From positions 1 through 64,000 of the forward strand of contig DAOUCA010000163.1 of assembly GCA_034432375.1 (NCBI GenBank): a DNA stretch of 64,000 nt, in the 5' to 3' direction. Below the pieces are notes generated by a model. The model was not told the DNA's origin. It was given only the letters and a program-made list of their open reading frames with translations, and ran no database searches. The stretch is from JAHBVH01 sp034432375. Lineage in GTDB: Bacteria > Chloroflexota > Anaerolineae > Caldilineales > Caldilineaceae. The stretch's first letter is position 1; each line of letters begins with the position of its first letter. Both the position numbers and the translations under genes were made by a program. Shown here piece after piece: positions 53,031-63,120 of the stretch.

Positions 53031-53360
53031 TCACCAACAGCGTTCTCTGTTTGAAAGCGCATGAAATAACGGGTAGCAATGAGGAGTCAAGGTTTGGCAA
53101 GAGGCATAATGTGGGTAGTAACGAGGTGCCTAGTTCCAATGCGGTTCCAGCTAGATGGATTTTGTAATGAAAGATCTATTGCGATCTGCTTACACCATAC
53201 TATCTATAGAGCATTCTACAGAGAAACCAGCCACTTTTGGCTGTGACAAGATAGAGTAAAGGGGTACATAAATATACCTTTCTCTCCTACCCTCAACGGA
53301 TCGTGCCCAAAGTCTCGCTCTGCTGATTATTGGCCGCGCCAATCAGTCAGCTCGAAACCA

Positions 53361-55814
53361 CTATTTAGTTAAGTTCTGCGGGATCAAGTCGATAGGAAAG
53401 CCGGCTAACGCGCTGAGATGCGTGCGCAGGGCCCAAAATTCAGCCAAGGTAGGCGTCTCTATAAAGTGAACCATGATCTGGGGCATCGCCGCGGTTGTCG
53501 GTGGCGCGCCTGAGGTCAGCGCAGCAACTGCAAATCGTTCGCGTAGACGCTCCATTTGCCCAGCAATTTCAGCGAGGAACTGATCGGTGGCAAACGATGT
53601 TGCGCTGGTTGTGAATGTGCCAACTAGTGGAGCAGCAGCGGTGCGGCTAGCGTGAAGATCTTGCTCGGCCCTTGACTGATGCTCGGCCAATGTATAGTAG
53701 GTGCCGCGCCCTTTGCCATGTTGCACCAATTCGCCTGCTTCGCTAAGCACGCTCAGGCGTCGAGTCGCCGTTGCCCGGCTGATCGGAAGCTCTTCGGTAA
53801 GTACTTTCGCCGTGATGCGACCGTACTTTGTGGCCAGATCCCGGATCGCCGCTTCCTCCGGAGAGAGGCTCGGCCGCTCGGGATTGACGCTTTCTGGTGA
53901 CGGCGCTCTAGTCGAAGGTTCTTCGGCGACGGGTTGTAACAGCGCAGTCTCGACGCGCAACTGCTCAAAGGCGCTGACCTCATCTGCAAAACCAGCGCGC
54001 TGGCTCAGATCGTAGCCACGCTGCCAATGATCCCTGGCGTGTGCGCCCTGTTGCAGCTTAGCGTACGCCTCGGCTAAATTGTAGTGGGCCGTCGCTTCGA
54101 CATGGGGTTGCCCCAATTGTGCACAGATCAATAAACTCTGTTGATAGTTCTGAATAGCGTCCGCCAAGCGCCCTAACGAAAAATAAGAAGAACCAATATT
54201 CATCAAAGCACCGGCGGTTGATGCTTGATTGCCCAATTTGCGATAGGTGACCAACGCCTCTTCATAGGCACTAATGGCATGGCCATATTCGCCCATGTGG
54301 CGGTAGATGTTGCCCAAATTGTTAAATGACGAAGCAATCCTTAGTAAATTGCCTGATTGCTCGCGTATCGCCAAAGCCTGTTGTGCCTGCTCCAGTGCAA
54401 CCGTAAAGCGTTGCTGTCTGCGGTACAGATCGGCCAGCGCGTCAAGAATGTCGGCACGTAATTCGGCATCGGTGCGTTGTGCAATCGACAGGGCGAGGAT
54501 CAGATCCTTCTCCGCCTCCGGCCAGTTGCGGCGCAAAATATGCAACCACCCCCGATCTTTTAGCAAATCTGCCAGTTCGGGATTGGTCGGCTCAAAACGT
54601 TCTGCCGCCTGTTGGTAGTAGGTCAGGGCGTGGAGTTGATTGCGCTTCTCGTAGAGTTTGCCCAATCGACGGTAGATACGCGCCAACATGGGTGCTTCGG
54701 TGGTGGCATTGAGCGCAGACCGGCAAGCGGCCGTTGCTTCCTCCAACTGTCCAGAACGGTGATAAAGGTCGCTTTGCAAGATTTGCAACTCGCGCCAGGT
54801 TGACTCGGCAACCTCGCGTCGGGTAAATTGTTGTAACACCTGAATCAATTCTGCCACCTGTAGCTCGTTGATCAGCGTCTCGGCCGCCGCAAAGATGATT
54901 GCTGCCGCTTGTTCATAGAGACCAGCCCGTTGCCAATGTCTAGTCGTAAGCAGCGGCGCATCTTGGATTGTATAGTAGCGCGCCACGGCACGGTGACAGC
55001 GCTGGAGCTGTTCTGCCGGCTGCCGTTGGTAAATGTAAGTGCGCAATGTCGCCGATAACCAGAGGCTACGACGGCCATCGCCAACGAGCAACAAACGATT
55101 TTTAATCAGGTAGTCGAGCGCACGGTCAGCTTGACGCACGCGCTCACTTTCCGCCAATTGCAGGAGCAGTGTACGCGGGAAAATATCATCAAAGATGGCA
55201 GCGATCCCCAACAATTGGGCGGCATCCGGCTGCGTTTCCAGCAGACGTACAATTTCGGCCAATGCCATGTGCTGCAAAATTGCATTGGCGGCACCATCGA
55301 TCAGCTGTTGCCGCAAGCGTTCTGCCACTTCGCGAATGGCGCGGTTACGCTCATCAAAGAAAGCATCACTGCTACTGATACCAGTGAGCGCCATCAACGT
55401 CTCTGTGTACCGTCCACTATCTACGAAATCATCTGGGTGCAGAGGCTCCAGATAGCGATGGCGCAAAATATTGTAGCGCCACCAGAGTGGTTCACTCCAA
55501 GTTGGATCATCAAAGGGTCGAAACGCGCCCAAAGGATAGGCTGACGCCGCCGGCGCGATTTGCTCTACGGCCCAACGCAACAGCAACCGCAAGCCACGCC
55601 CTCGCTCTTCCGCCGTTGGCGAGGTATCATCCAGGATCAGTGTCGCGGTCACCAAGGTCGAGTTGGCTAGCGGCGACCGCGAAAGCGCAAGCGTGCTTTG
55701 GAAATTACGGAAAGCCTCGTTTACCAATTGCGTAAACGAGCTATCGGACAACAAGCCCAATGTCTGGCCGCTACTCGGTTGATTGATTGGGAAAGCGATT
55801 GTAGTTTCAGACAT
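53361..55814 (-). CDS. TPR regulator with winged helix and degenerate nucleotidyltransferase tail
   Basis: An 817-residue protein. The N-terminal 200 residues are helical and unassigned. About residues 310-615 hold tetratricopeptide-type helical repeats (SFNNLGNIYRHMGEYGHAISAYEEAL). A winged helix follows near 650-715 (ISRATATRRLSVLSEAGELV, GKGRGTYYTL). The last 60 residues (MVHFIETPTLAEFWALRTHLSAL, ending in FPIDLIPQNL) resemble the C-terminal strands of MNT nucleotidyltransferases, but the active GSxxxG motif is absent (VAALTSGAPPTTAAMP). No Walker A is visible. The start at 55814 has GGGG 7 nt upstream. Confidence 0.7.
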   Translation of the reverse strand: MSETTIAFPINQPSSGQTLGLLSDSSFTQLVNEAFRNFQSTLALSRSPLANSTLVTATLILDDTSPTAEERGRGLRLLLRWAVEQIAPAASAYPLGAFRPFDDPTWSEPLWWRYNILRHRYLEPLHPDDFVDSGRYTETLMALTGISSSDAFFDERNRAIREVAERLRQQLIDGAANAILQHMALAEIVRLLETQPDAAQLLGIAAIFDDIFPRTLLLQLAESERVRQADRALDYLIKNRLLLVGDGRRSLWLSATLRTYIYQRQPAEQLQRCHRAVARYYTIQDAPLLTTRHWQRAGLYEQAAAIIFAAAETLINELQVAELIQVLQQFTRREVAESTWRELQILQSDLYHRSGQLEEATAACRSALNATTEAPMLARIYRRLGKLYEKRNQLHALTYYQQAAERFEPTNPELADLLKDRGWLHILRRNWPEAEKDLILALSIAQRTDAELRADILDALADLYRRQQRFTVALEQAQQALAIREQSGNLLRIASSFNNLGNIYRHMGEYGHAISAYEEALVTYRKLGNQASTAGALMNIGSSYFSLGRLADAIQNYQQSLLICAQLGQPHVEATAHYNLAEAYAKLQQGAHARDHWQRGYDLSQRAGFADEVSAFEQLRVETALLQPVAEEPSTRAPSPESVNPERPSLSPEEAAIRDLATKYGRITAKVLTEELPISRATATRRLSVLSEAGELVQHGKGRGTYYTLAEHQSRAEQDLHASRTAAAPLVGTFTTSATSFATDQFLAEIAGQMERLRERFAVAALTSGAPPTTAAMPQIMVHFIETPTLAEFWALRTHLSALAGFPIDLIPQNLTK

Positions 55815-56020
55815 AGAAACCCCATTATGACGCATTTTTGAGGCAATTGTTGCACAGCGATTGCCAGTAAATACGCATCACTTGCGATTATAGTTGGCTG
55901 ACGATAACCCTGCCGCCCACTCCCTCCTGCCGATCCCTAGCGGGCAGTGAGGCGAAATTTCACTCCTGATGGGCAGGGATACACAGGGGAAATCGTAGCA
56001 GTGTGAGATAAAGGATAATG

Positions 56021-56095
56021 ATTCACCCCACCCTCGGCCCCTCCCCGACATCAAGAGGGGTGAAAGGTTCCTCCCACTGGATGTGGAGGGGATAC
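56021..56095 (+). repeat. CCCCACC...ACATCA repeat, copy 4
   Basis: GATTCACCCCACCCTCGGCC, CTCCCCGACATCAAGAGGGG and GGATGTGGAGGGG lie in the 310-bp gap before the clostripain-like gene, in the order seen in the copies at 5712 and 48825. Confidence 0.5.
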
Positions 56096-56126
56096 CTGCA
56101 TAGCTATAGACAAAGGATAAAGATCC

Positions 56127-58688
56127 ATGGACAAACAGAATATCCAGACCATTCGTAGTAGACGCTCGTTGTTCTTGATGGCAATCATTCTCTCAACCCT
56201 GCTTGGGGGCTTGTGGCTGTTGACAACCATCCCGGCGCGGGCGGCGCTCCCAGCCAGTGCACCCCTTGGCAGCGAGTGCCAAAGTGTGACGGCAACAACG
56301 GAGAATGAATGCAATGCGTTGACGGCGCTCTTTCGCGCAGCCGATGGCCCCCATTGGATCACCCAGAGCAATTGGCTCAGCTTTGATAGCGCTGCGCCTT
56401 GTCATTGGTATGGGGTGCAATGCGCCAATGGCCACGTAACCGCGCTGAGGTTGGCAGCCAACGGACTGAGTGGCACCATTCCGATTTCGATTGGCTATCT
56501 CTCAAATTTGGCCACGTTACAGCTAGAGAACAACGGGTTAAGTGGTCGTGTCCCCCCGCTCGTCTGTGGGCTCTTATCCAATGGGACCGAACTCAGCATC
56601 GCGTATAACGCGCTTTACACACTTTCCGCACGGGCGCGCGCTTGCCTCAATCAACTCGAACCAGATTGGGCCGCAACCCAAACCGTGGCACCGCGCAATC
56701 TAACGGTTACCGAATTTTACACAACTTCGCTCCGTTTGTCATGGGATCCCATCCCGTACATTACAGATGGCGGCTATTATGAACTCTATTTCAGCACCAA
56801 CAGCGACGGGCCCTATACTCTATATGGCGCCACAACGGACAAACAAGTCGATAGCTATCTTGTCAGCGGTCTAACGCCTGGGCAACGCTATTTCTTTGCG
56901 CTGAAGAGCTACACACCAGCCCATGGTGATCAAGTCAATGCATTGCGCAGCCCAAGCGCCAAAACAGTTGGCGTGACCAAGGCAGTCAATGGTAATGTGG
57001 TCGTTGCCGCATATTTCCCAGCCGACAATGATCTTTCTAGCCAGATCCGCTATGTCGGCACGCGCTTCCGTCTGGGGACCAAGCTCAATCCCAACGTTAC
57101 CGTTCTGCTTTTGGTCGATGGCAGCGGCGCAGATGATTCACAATTGCTGCAGATCCAAGATGGGGTGATCACTGTAACAAGCGCTGTCCAGGATGAATGG
57201 GGCAGCAACGAACTAGACACCTCGGATCCGGCAGTACTTACCTGGTTTCTTCAATATGTCCGTCTCCATTATCCCGCCACCAAGACGATCGTCTCTTTGA
57301 TGGGTCATGGTGTGGCATTGGCACCAGAAGTCGCCTGGCCAGAGACAGCCGCTGCCATTACAGCCGCTGCCGCAACAGGCAACGGTGCCAGCAATCAGTT
57401 TCCGCCGTTGCCGCGCGACTGGGTCGATACGCCCAGCGACGTTACAAACAATAGCTACATGAGCACGACCGATGTGGGCGAAGCCCTGCTGGCGGCCACC
57501 AACAATGGGGCCAATCCTTTTGATCTGCTTTATTTCGACCAATGCTTCCAGGGCAACCTAGACTCACTATACGAAGTAAGAAAAACCGCCAATGTCTTTG
57601 TCGCCTCGCCCAACTACGCCTGGCTCGTCGCCGCCTATGACAAGTATATCACCGGTTTTTCGCCGAACCTGACAGCCGAAGAGATGGCAACCCACATTAT
57701 CAATCCCTACGAAGTTACCCTGAATAACCGCCATCCCAATGCGATCTTCTGGGTTCGCAGTGCCGAAATCGCCACCATTGCCGCAGCCATCAGCAACTTG
57801 GGGGATGCCTTAACCCGCGCCCTTGATGATGGACAGGCAGGCGCGATCGGCAATGCGGTCCGTCAAAGTCAATATGTGGACACAACCCAATGTGGCAGAC
57901 GCAATTTGCAGCTCGGCCCACCCGATGAGTTGATTGGGATCGAGACCTTTGCCCAAAATTTACGCAATGAATTTGGCACAAACGACAGCTATGGGGTCTC
58001 CACAGCAATTGACGAGATCCGAACCGCGATGGTCAATGTCGACAAACGCAACCGTAGTGGCAATCCTTACATTGCGCCCGATGAATTCTGGAACTACACC
58101 AACTCTCTGACGATCCTTACGCCGCTGCCGCGCAATTCGCCTTCGGGTGTGGCCTGGCGGGCCAGCATCTATCGCCCCAATGCGCCCTTTACGGCCACCT
58201 GGACACTCGACCCGACAGAAGCCATAACCGTGACGAAAAGCCTGGCCTTTGTCAAAGAGGGGCGTTGGGATGAGTTTCTGGCCCATTGGTTTCAGACTCT
58301 GACACCAACGGTGGGACAATGGTGCAATTACATTCCGCCAGCGCAGCTACTGCCTGATGAAACAGATGCGCTAACGCTGACGGCGGCGCTCGATGGGGCC
58401 AATCAACTCTCGCTCGCATGGACAGCAACCGATGACACATCCGCCAGCGAGTATGCGCTCTATCTGAAGGATCCCTTCCATGTCAGTTGGGTTTTAAGCC
58501 AAACTCTGGCGATTACAGAGACCAACGCGCACTTCGCCGCGTTGGATCCAGGGAGCTATCAGGTACAAATTCTGGCCCGCAACAGTGACGAGGACTTTGT
58601 CGCACAGTCCAACGCAGCCATCATTGATGTGCCAACCATTCAGCCGCCGAATGAGGAAAAGATTTATCTACCCTTTGTAAGCCGGTGA
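56127..58688 (+). CDS. Exported clostripain-family (C11) peptidase with LRR and Fn3 domains
   Basis: An 853-residue exported protein. Signal peptide at residues 10-40; a plant-type leucine-rich-repeat segment (about 50-160: WHGVQC-like HWYGVQC, LRLAANGLSGTIP, LQLENNGLSGRVP); a fibronectin III domain (about 190-280); a C11 cysteine peptidase domain (about 290-610) with the His in SLMGHGVAL and the Cys in YFDQCFQGNL. A second Fn3-like domain precedes the C-terminus EKIYLPFVSR. AAAGGAT stands 8 nt before the ATG. It is probably a cell-surface or secreted calcium-dependent Arg/Lys peptidase. Confidence 0.85.
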   Translation: MDKQNIQTIRSRRSLFLMAIILSTLLGGLWLLTTIPARAALPASAPLGSECQSVTATTENECNALTALFRAADGPHWITQSNWLSFDSAAPCHWYGVQCANGHVTALRLAANGLSGTIPISIGYLSNLATLQLENNGLSGRVPPLVCGLLSNGTELSIAYNALYTLSARARACLNQLEPDWAATQTVAPRNLTVTEFYTTSLRLSWDPIPYITDGGYYELYFSTNSDGPYTLYGATTDKQVDSYLVSGLTPGQRYFFALKSYTPAHGDQVNALRSPSAKTVGVTKAVNGNVVVAAYFPADNDLSSQIRYVGTRFRLGTKLNPNVTVLLLVDGSGADDSQLLQIQDGVITVTSAVQDEWGSNELDTSDPAVLTWFLQYVRLHYPATKTIVSLMGHGVALAPEVAWPETAAAITAAAATGNGASNQFPPLPRDWVDTPSDVTNNSYMSTTDVGEALLAATNNGANPFDLLYFDQCFQGNLDSLYEVRKTANVFVASPNYAWLVAAYDKYITGFSPNLTAEEMATHIINPYEVTLNNRHPNAIFWVRSAEIATIAAAISNLGDALTRALDDGQAGAIGNAVRQSQYVDTTQCGRRNLQLGPPDELIGIETFAQNLRNEFGTNDSYGVSTAIDEIRTAMVNVDKRNRSGNPYIAPDEFWNYTNSLTILTPLPRNSPSGVAWRASIYRPNAPFTATWTLDPTEAITVTKSLAFVKEGRWDEFLAHWFQTLTPTVGQWCNYIPPAQLLPDETDALTLTAALDGANQLSLAWTATDDTSASEYALYLKDPFHVSWVLSQTLAITETNAHFAALDPGSYQVQILARNSDEDFVAQSNAAIIDVPTIQPPNEEKIYLPFVSR

Positions 58689-58735
58689 GCCATTGCCGTA
58701 GCACAAGAAAGTTGGGGCAGAGAAATCTATCCTGT

Positions 58736-58839
58736 ACCGCAGAGTACGCAGAGCACACAGAGCACACAGAGCACACAGAGCACACAGAGCACACAGCGGT
58801 ATAAGGTATAAATCTCTACGCGCGCTGTCTGCTCTGTGG
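58736..58839. repeat. Hairpin with CACACAGAG tandem arm
   Basis: The left arm begins ACCGCAGAGTACGCAGAG and continues as four exact CACACAGAG units (58754-58789) plus a variant; the right arm inverted reads ACCACAGAGCAGACAGCG. The 9-nt register is kept in both arms. Confidence 0.7.
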
Positions 58840-58915
58840 TAAAAAAGTCAGAGTTGTCAGCCCATCCGCAGCAAACCACTGGTCCGTTGTTTTTTACCAA
58901 TCGGTCTCATCGCCA

Positions 58916-59287
58916 ATGTCCGATCTCAGATCTATTCCACTTGAGCAGCTACGCCAACAGTGTCCCCCACTAAACCAGCAATTGGAACCAGCAGCCGATG
59001 CGGCCTGGCACGAGTTGCTGCACCGCGCGTTGGTCGCGCAGAATGATGCAGCCTGGGATGCTATGATCAACTCTCTCTGGATTTCGATCTTTACCTGGCT
59101 CTACGGGCGTGCCCCCAATCTATCGCCCGCCGCGGCTGAACGCCTGGCCCAACAGGTGTTGCTCGCCCTACGTAGAGAATATCTTGGTGTAGCCGCCACC
59201 GCCCAGGTGCAGACGACCACCATGCTAATTGGGTTTCTACAAGAGCAAATTGCGCTAGTGCTTACCAACAAGGAGACGCTTATGTAA
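58916..59287 (+). CDS. Small sigma-70-region-2-like protein
   Basis: A 123-residue soluble protein of helical character. The segment DAAWDAMINSLWISIFTWLY followed by GRAPNLSPAAAERLAQQVLL recalls region 2 of sigma-70-like proteins of Chloroflexota, where a short N-terminal domain of this type stands alone or before a DNA-binding part. No region 4 is present, so it would not act as a full sigma factor. The start lacks a clear binding site. It overlaps the convergent regulator at 59280 by 8 nt. The assignment is tentative. Confidence 0.55.
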   Translation: MSDLRSIPLEQLRQQCPPLNQQLEPAADAAWHELLHRALVAQNDAAWDAMINSLWISIFTWLYGRAPNLSPAAAERLAQQVLLALRREYLGVAATAQVQTTTMLIGFLQEQIALVLTNKETLM

Positions 59288-62036
59288 CATTTAATTGATT
59301 GGCCCACTCCAATGTGTGGATGTGAGCGATCTCCGCGGTGGCACCAAGCCGCTGATAAAGATCGAGTGTCGTTTGCAAGGCCCTCACGGCGTGGTCAGCT
59401 TCGCCGGCACTGTACAAACAGTGGGCCAGAGCCAACCAGGCTGGCCCCAATGCCCAAGGATCATTGAGCGCGGTGGCCTCGGCAATCGCATCGCGACAGA
59501 ACTGTTCCGCCGCCGGCCAGCGCTCCTGCACCCGGCGCAGATGGCCGATGATGTACAGGCAATAGGGACGGACAATCGGCTCTTCGCGGGCGAGTGCACG
59601 TTGCGCATGTTGCTCGGCATTCACCAGATCACCCAAATAAAAATAGGCTTCGGCCAGATTGGTTTCATTGAGTGCCAACCAATAGGGATGGTTTCGGTCG
59701 GCAAAGTAAGCAAGTGCGACTTGGGCTGGTGGTATCACTTCGGCATAGCGCCGTTTTACCAAATAGGCGTAGGAGAGATTGGTATTGGTTACGCCCACGG
59801 CGCAGATCTCGTTACCCGCAGCCCGATAGTACCGTCCAGCCGCTTCAATATGCACAACCGCACTCTCTAGATTGCCGTAGCGCGCTTCCAAAATGCCCAG
59901 CGCCTCATGTAATTTAGCGAGACGGTGCTGGTTGGGTAACTGACTGGTGACCGTGTCCGCCAGCTCAAGTGCAGTTGTATAGTGCAGACGGGCAACCCGG
60001 TGGTTGCCGGCGGCATCTTCAATCTCACCTTGCAGAATCTCCAGGTCAAAGCGGGCCAACGTGGCCTCGGTGCGGGCTTGCCCAAGGTCATTGAGATAGG
60101 TGAAGTGACGCCGACCAACCTGGAGATGCAGGTCGATCTCTTGCGTTTGCCGGAGCGCAGTCACCACATGGAGGCTCTGGCGATATTCGACGAGCGCGCG
60201 GTCGATGTCCCCTAGCGTTGTGAGCAGTTCTCCGCGCAGCGCGTGGGCTTGTGCCGCACCTGGGCTGTGGGCCGGCCAACTGACCGTGGCCAACGTTTGC
60301 AAACCCTCGCTGTTCTCCCCCGACCATCCACTCAATTGCGCCTTGAGTAAGGCGTAGATACGGCGGTCATCTTCGTCGGGCAGGCGGTCGGGGGTCAGTG
60401 TCCGAAAAATGCGGTTGGCAGCACCGACCTGTCCTTGTTGGATCTCCTGATCACGATGAGCATACCAGATCCAGAGCGCCATCGCCGGCTGATCGCCTAG
60501 CATATAATGGTGGGCCGCTTCGGTAAAGCGGGCGCGTTCCGCAAAGATCGCCGCCGCGGCCAGATGGAGCTCACGCTGCTGCTCTGTTGGCAACTGTTGA
60601 TAGATTAGCGAACGTAACGCAGGATGTAGCCCAATGCGATCGGTGCCAAGCGCGTTGGCCAGCCCCAGATCATAGAGTGCCTGCAACGCTTTGCGGTTGC
60701 TTCGCCAACTGTCGCGCGGTGCGCCCCCATCAAAGACGGCAAGTTTGTGTAGAACGGCCAATTCGCTAGGCGTTAAATGGTGGCGCAAGCGAGCCAGAAA
60801 CCATTCAAGGGTCAGCGGTGCACTCAGCTGCGCCAGCGTGGTAGAGAGCGGTTCCCCGCGCCGATGTAATAGAAGAAATAGCTGCAACAGCAGGGGATTG
60901 CCGCTCGTATAGCGCCATAGCTGCTCTTGTTGATCGCTCGCCAGCTCGATTCCAGCCTGGCTCAACAATATCGCGATATCTCCATAGGTAAGCGGCGTCA
61001 AGGTAATGAGGCAGCCACTGGCCGGCTCCAGCAACAGCTTCTGCCCGATCAGGATCATGGGCGCGCCGGCGCGGTCGCTCTTCGCCAGATCTTCAAGAAA
61101 TTCACGCAGACGCCGCCACTCGGGGCGGTCGTTCAATGCATCGGGCAGCAGCAGATCGACTTCATCAAAACAGAGCAGCGGTGGCGTGGCCTGTGGATCG
61201 GCCCGCAACGCAGCCAATTGCTGACGCAACGCATTCATACTTTTGCCAAGATCAGCCGCCGCTGGATTGGCACTGAGGTGTAACCAGAGACTAGAGGAAC
61301 CTTGTTGATGTAAAAAGTAGGCCAGTGCAAAGAGCAGTTGTTCAAAGTGATCAGTTAGCCCAGGGCGAAAGGTATACCAGAAAACCAGATCGGCAGGCCA
61401 TGCTGCGGCCAATTCTGCCCCTAGGCTGCTCTTGCCCAAGCCACCGCCACCGACCAAGTGAAGCACTCGGCCCGCTTGCAACAGTCGACGCGCATGTGCC
61501 AGCAGTGCTGTACGCCCGACCAAAAGCCGCGGTTGGGGACGCTCCAACTGGAGCGCAGGGCGCAGCATCTGTGTTACCAGATCGCCCAGCAGGGTGACGG
61601 CTCGCTCTAGGTAGCGGTAATAGGTAGAGCGGCCCAAGGCCAGCGCCTGGATCACCGCACGTTGCCTAGAGCGTGGCTCTTCAAAGTAGGTGAGCAGAAG
61701 CAGCGCTTGGCTTTGGCTTTCCAGATCTTGCGGCAGTTGGCAGAGCGCTTCCCAGATCAGCCGTTGGAGGGGCGATTTGGGAAGCGCCTCCCAGTGATGC
61801 CAAATAGCGCGCAACCGTATGTCGACTTCCGGGAGATTGGTCAACAGAATTTGGCGCTGGCGAATGGCGTTGGTAACCCAAGGACCAGTAAAGAAAAGCG
61901 ATGCCAATGGGGACTGTTTGCGCAACCACTCTTCATCGCCGATATTCTCCAATGTTTGGCGGAGACTTTGCATAAAGCGATCGCTCTGTACAGATTTGCC
62001 GGTGGTTCCGGTCGCTGATTTGTTTGCATGAGTCAT
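59280..62036 (-). CDS. STAND-type ATPase with TPR repeats
   Basis: A 918-residue protein. A helical N-terminal domain (1-165) has a helix-turn-helix-like stretch RQRAVIQALALGRSTYYRYL; a P-loop ATPase follows with Walker A GGGGLGKSSL and Walker B LLCFDEVDLLL; the C-terminal 450 residues are TPR-like repeats. It is probably a signal-activated transcription regulator or effector switch. The ATG at 62036 has GGAG 8 nt upstream. Its 3' end overlaps the small convergent sigma-like gene. No sensor partner is visible. Confidence 0.82.
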   Translation of the reverse strand: MTHANKSATGTTGKSVQSDRFMQSLRQTLENIGDEEWLRKQSPLASLFFTGPWVTNAIRQRQILLTNLPEVDIRLRAIWHHWEALPKSPLQRLIWEALCQLPQDLESQSQALLLLTYFEEPRSRQRAVIQALALGRSTYYRYLERAVTLLGDLVTQMLRPALQLERPQPRLLVGRTALLAHARRLLQAGRVLHLVGGGGLGKSSLGAELAAAWPADLVFWYTFRPGLTDHFEQLLFALAYFLHQQGSSSLWLHLSANPAAADLGKSMNALRQQLAALRADPQATPPLLCFDEVDLLLPDALNDRPEWRRLREFLEDLAKSDRAGAPMILIGQKLLLEPASGCLITLTPLTYGDIAILLSQAGIELASDQQEQLWRYTSGNPLLLQLFLLLHRRGEPLSTTLAQLSAPLTLEWFLARLRHHLTPSELAVLHKLAVFDGGAPRDSWRSNRKALQALYDLGLANALGTDRIGLHPALRSLIYQQLPTEQQRELHLAAAAIFAERARFTEAAHHYMLGDQPAMALWIWYAHRDQEIQQGQVGAANRIFRTLTPDRLPDEDDRRIYALLKAQLSGWSGENSEGLQTLATVSWPAHSPGAAQAHALRGELLTTLGDIDRALVEYRQSLHVVTALRQTQEIDLHLQVGRRHFTYLNDLGQARTEATLARFDLEILQGEIEDAAGNHRVARLHYTTALELADTVTSQLPNQHRLAKLHEALGILEARYGNLESAVVHIEAAGRYYRAAGNEICAVGVTNTNLSYAYLVKRRYAEVIPPAQVALAYFADRNHPYWLALNETNLAEAYFYLGDLVNAEQHAQRALAREEPIVRPYCLYIIGHLRRVQERWPAAEQFCRDAIAEATALNDPWALGPAWLALAHCLYSAGEADHAVRALQTTLDLYQRLGATAEIAHIHTLEWANQLNVT

Positions 62037-62163
62037 ATCATAACTCCGCTCTCTGGTGGCCAATCCTGGGACTAAACGGCTGAAATCTGGGACTTTTCGC
62101 TATCGTTACCCGTTTGCCCTAAAGTATAATAGATTTTATCCGAAATATCGAGTGCCACCCTAT

Positions 62164-62255
62164 GGTGGGGTGCGATTCACTTTGGGGGCAAGTTGCGTGC
62201 GACGCATACTCGAAGTAGAAAATCATGCCCCCAAAAGTGAATCGCACCCCCTACC
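62164..62255. repeat. 92-bp inverted-repeat element
   Basis: GGGGTGCGATTCACTTTGGG (left, from 62167) is inverted on the right (TGCCCCCAAAAGTGAATCGC to 62255) with one single-base gap; the centre holds TGCG-TGCG-ACGCA. It lies upstream of the secreted protein gene at 62299 and looks like a MITE or a large operator. Confidence 0.65.
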
Positions 62256-62298
62256 GTGAGTCTAGAAACGTATAGTTGAATTTGGAAGAGAGGAATGG

Positions 62299-63093
62299 AT
62301 GAAAAAATCAGATCGTGTAAACCATCTTTGGCACTACTCGCTGTTATTAGCGCTGTTGTTAGCGCTTTTGCTCACGATTGGGTTAGCGCCGGCCACGCCA
62401 CTGTATGCCAAAAGTGTACCGGCTGCCTGTCTGACAGACAGCGGCCAACCCATTCGGCCCAATCCAGCCTATCTTGATCCTGGTTGGACGTCGGCTTGGA
62501 CATTGATCCTGAACTTCAACCATGCGCCATCAACGATCGCCACGGTTGGCTGTCTTGCGACGATCACCCAAGCCAATCCAGGCGACGTTGACTATACGCT
62601 TGTTTCATGTCCGTTGCTCAACAACGCAGCCGGTGTAGCGGTGGGCAGTGGCGCGTCAAACTTTGATGGTAATTTTTGGATTGAATGCCCCGGCGTCACC
62701 ACCAATAATGAGCCCCATTCTAGCTTTGGCGTCTGGGGACGGCTTCGTTTCCCAGTGGGTGGCGACACGCTGACACTACTTGATCATACGGATGTGACAT
62801 TTAAGGTCAACGCCAAACCAATTTTGCCCTCAACCTTGCAAAGCCGCTATGGCAGCTCGGTCTCTTCCAATACAACGATGGGGGGAATGACGGGCAGTAC
62901 GATTGGCGTCAAATCGGAAGTTGACAATGGCACTGGCACCCACTATGTCAACGGCACGGCCTTGCTGCCCCATTTTACACCCAGTAGCTTCAGCTTTGAT
63001 GAGAGCCAGCCAATGCGCATCGGCGCGGCGGGAGAGCGTGCCATCCTCTTTGAAGTAATTATCGACCCACCTGGTCACTGCTGCATCTCCTGA
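62299..63093 (+). CDS. Secreted protein of unknown function
   Basis: A 264-residue exported protein. Signal peptide LLLALLLALLLTIGLAPATP, cleaved near PLYAKS. The mature chain is beta-rich with six or more cysteines (PAACLTDSG, VGCLATI, VSCPLLN, IECPGV, HCCIS) and no known domain that I recognise. GAGAGGAATGG lies directly before the ATG. An intrinsic terminator 28 nt downstream closes the gene as a single unit. Confidence 0.7.
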   Translation: MKKSDRVNHLWHYSLLLALLLALLLTIGLAPATPLYAKSVPAACLTDSGQPIRPNPAYLDPGWTSAWTLILNFNHAPSTIATVGCLATITQANPGDVDYTLVSCPLLNNAAGVAVGSGASNFDGNFWIECPGVTTNNEPHSSFGVWGRLRFPVGGDTLTLLDHTDVTFKVNAKPILPSTLQSRYGSSVSSNTTMGGMTGSTIGVKSEVDNGTGTHYVNGTALLPHFTPSSFSFDESQPMRIGAAGERAILFEVIIDPPGHCCIS

Positions 63094-63120
63094 TTCTCTT
63101 CTCCGCCACATAACCCACCG

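Noticed and set aside
58754..58798. Regular tandem array that could suggest a CRISPR
   Set aside because: The units are only 9 bp with no spacers; it is a tandem repeat inside a hairpin arm, and no cas gene is present.
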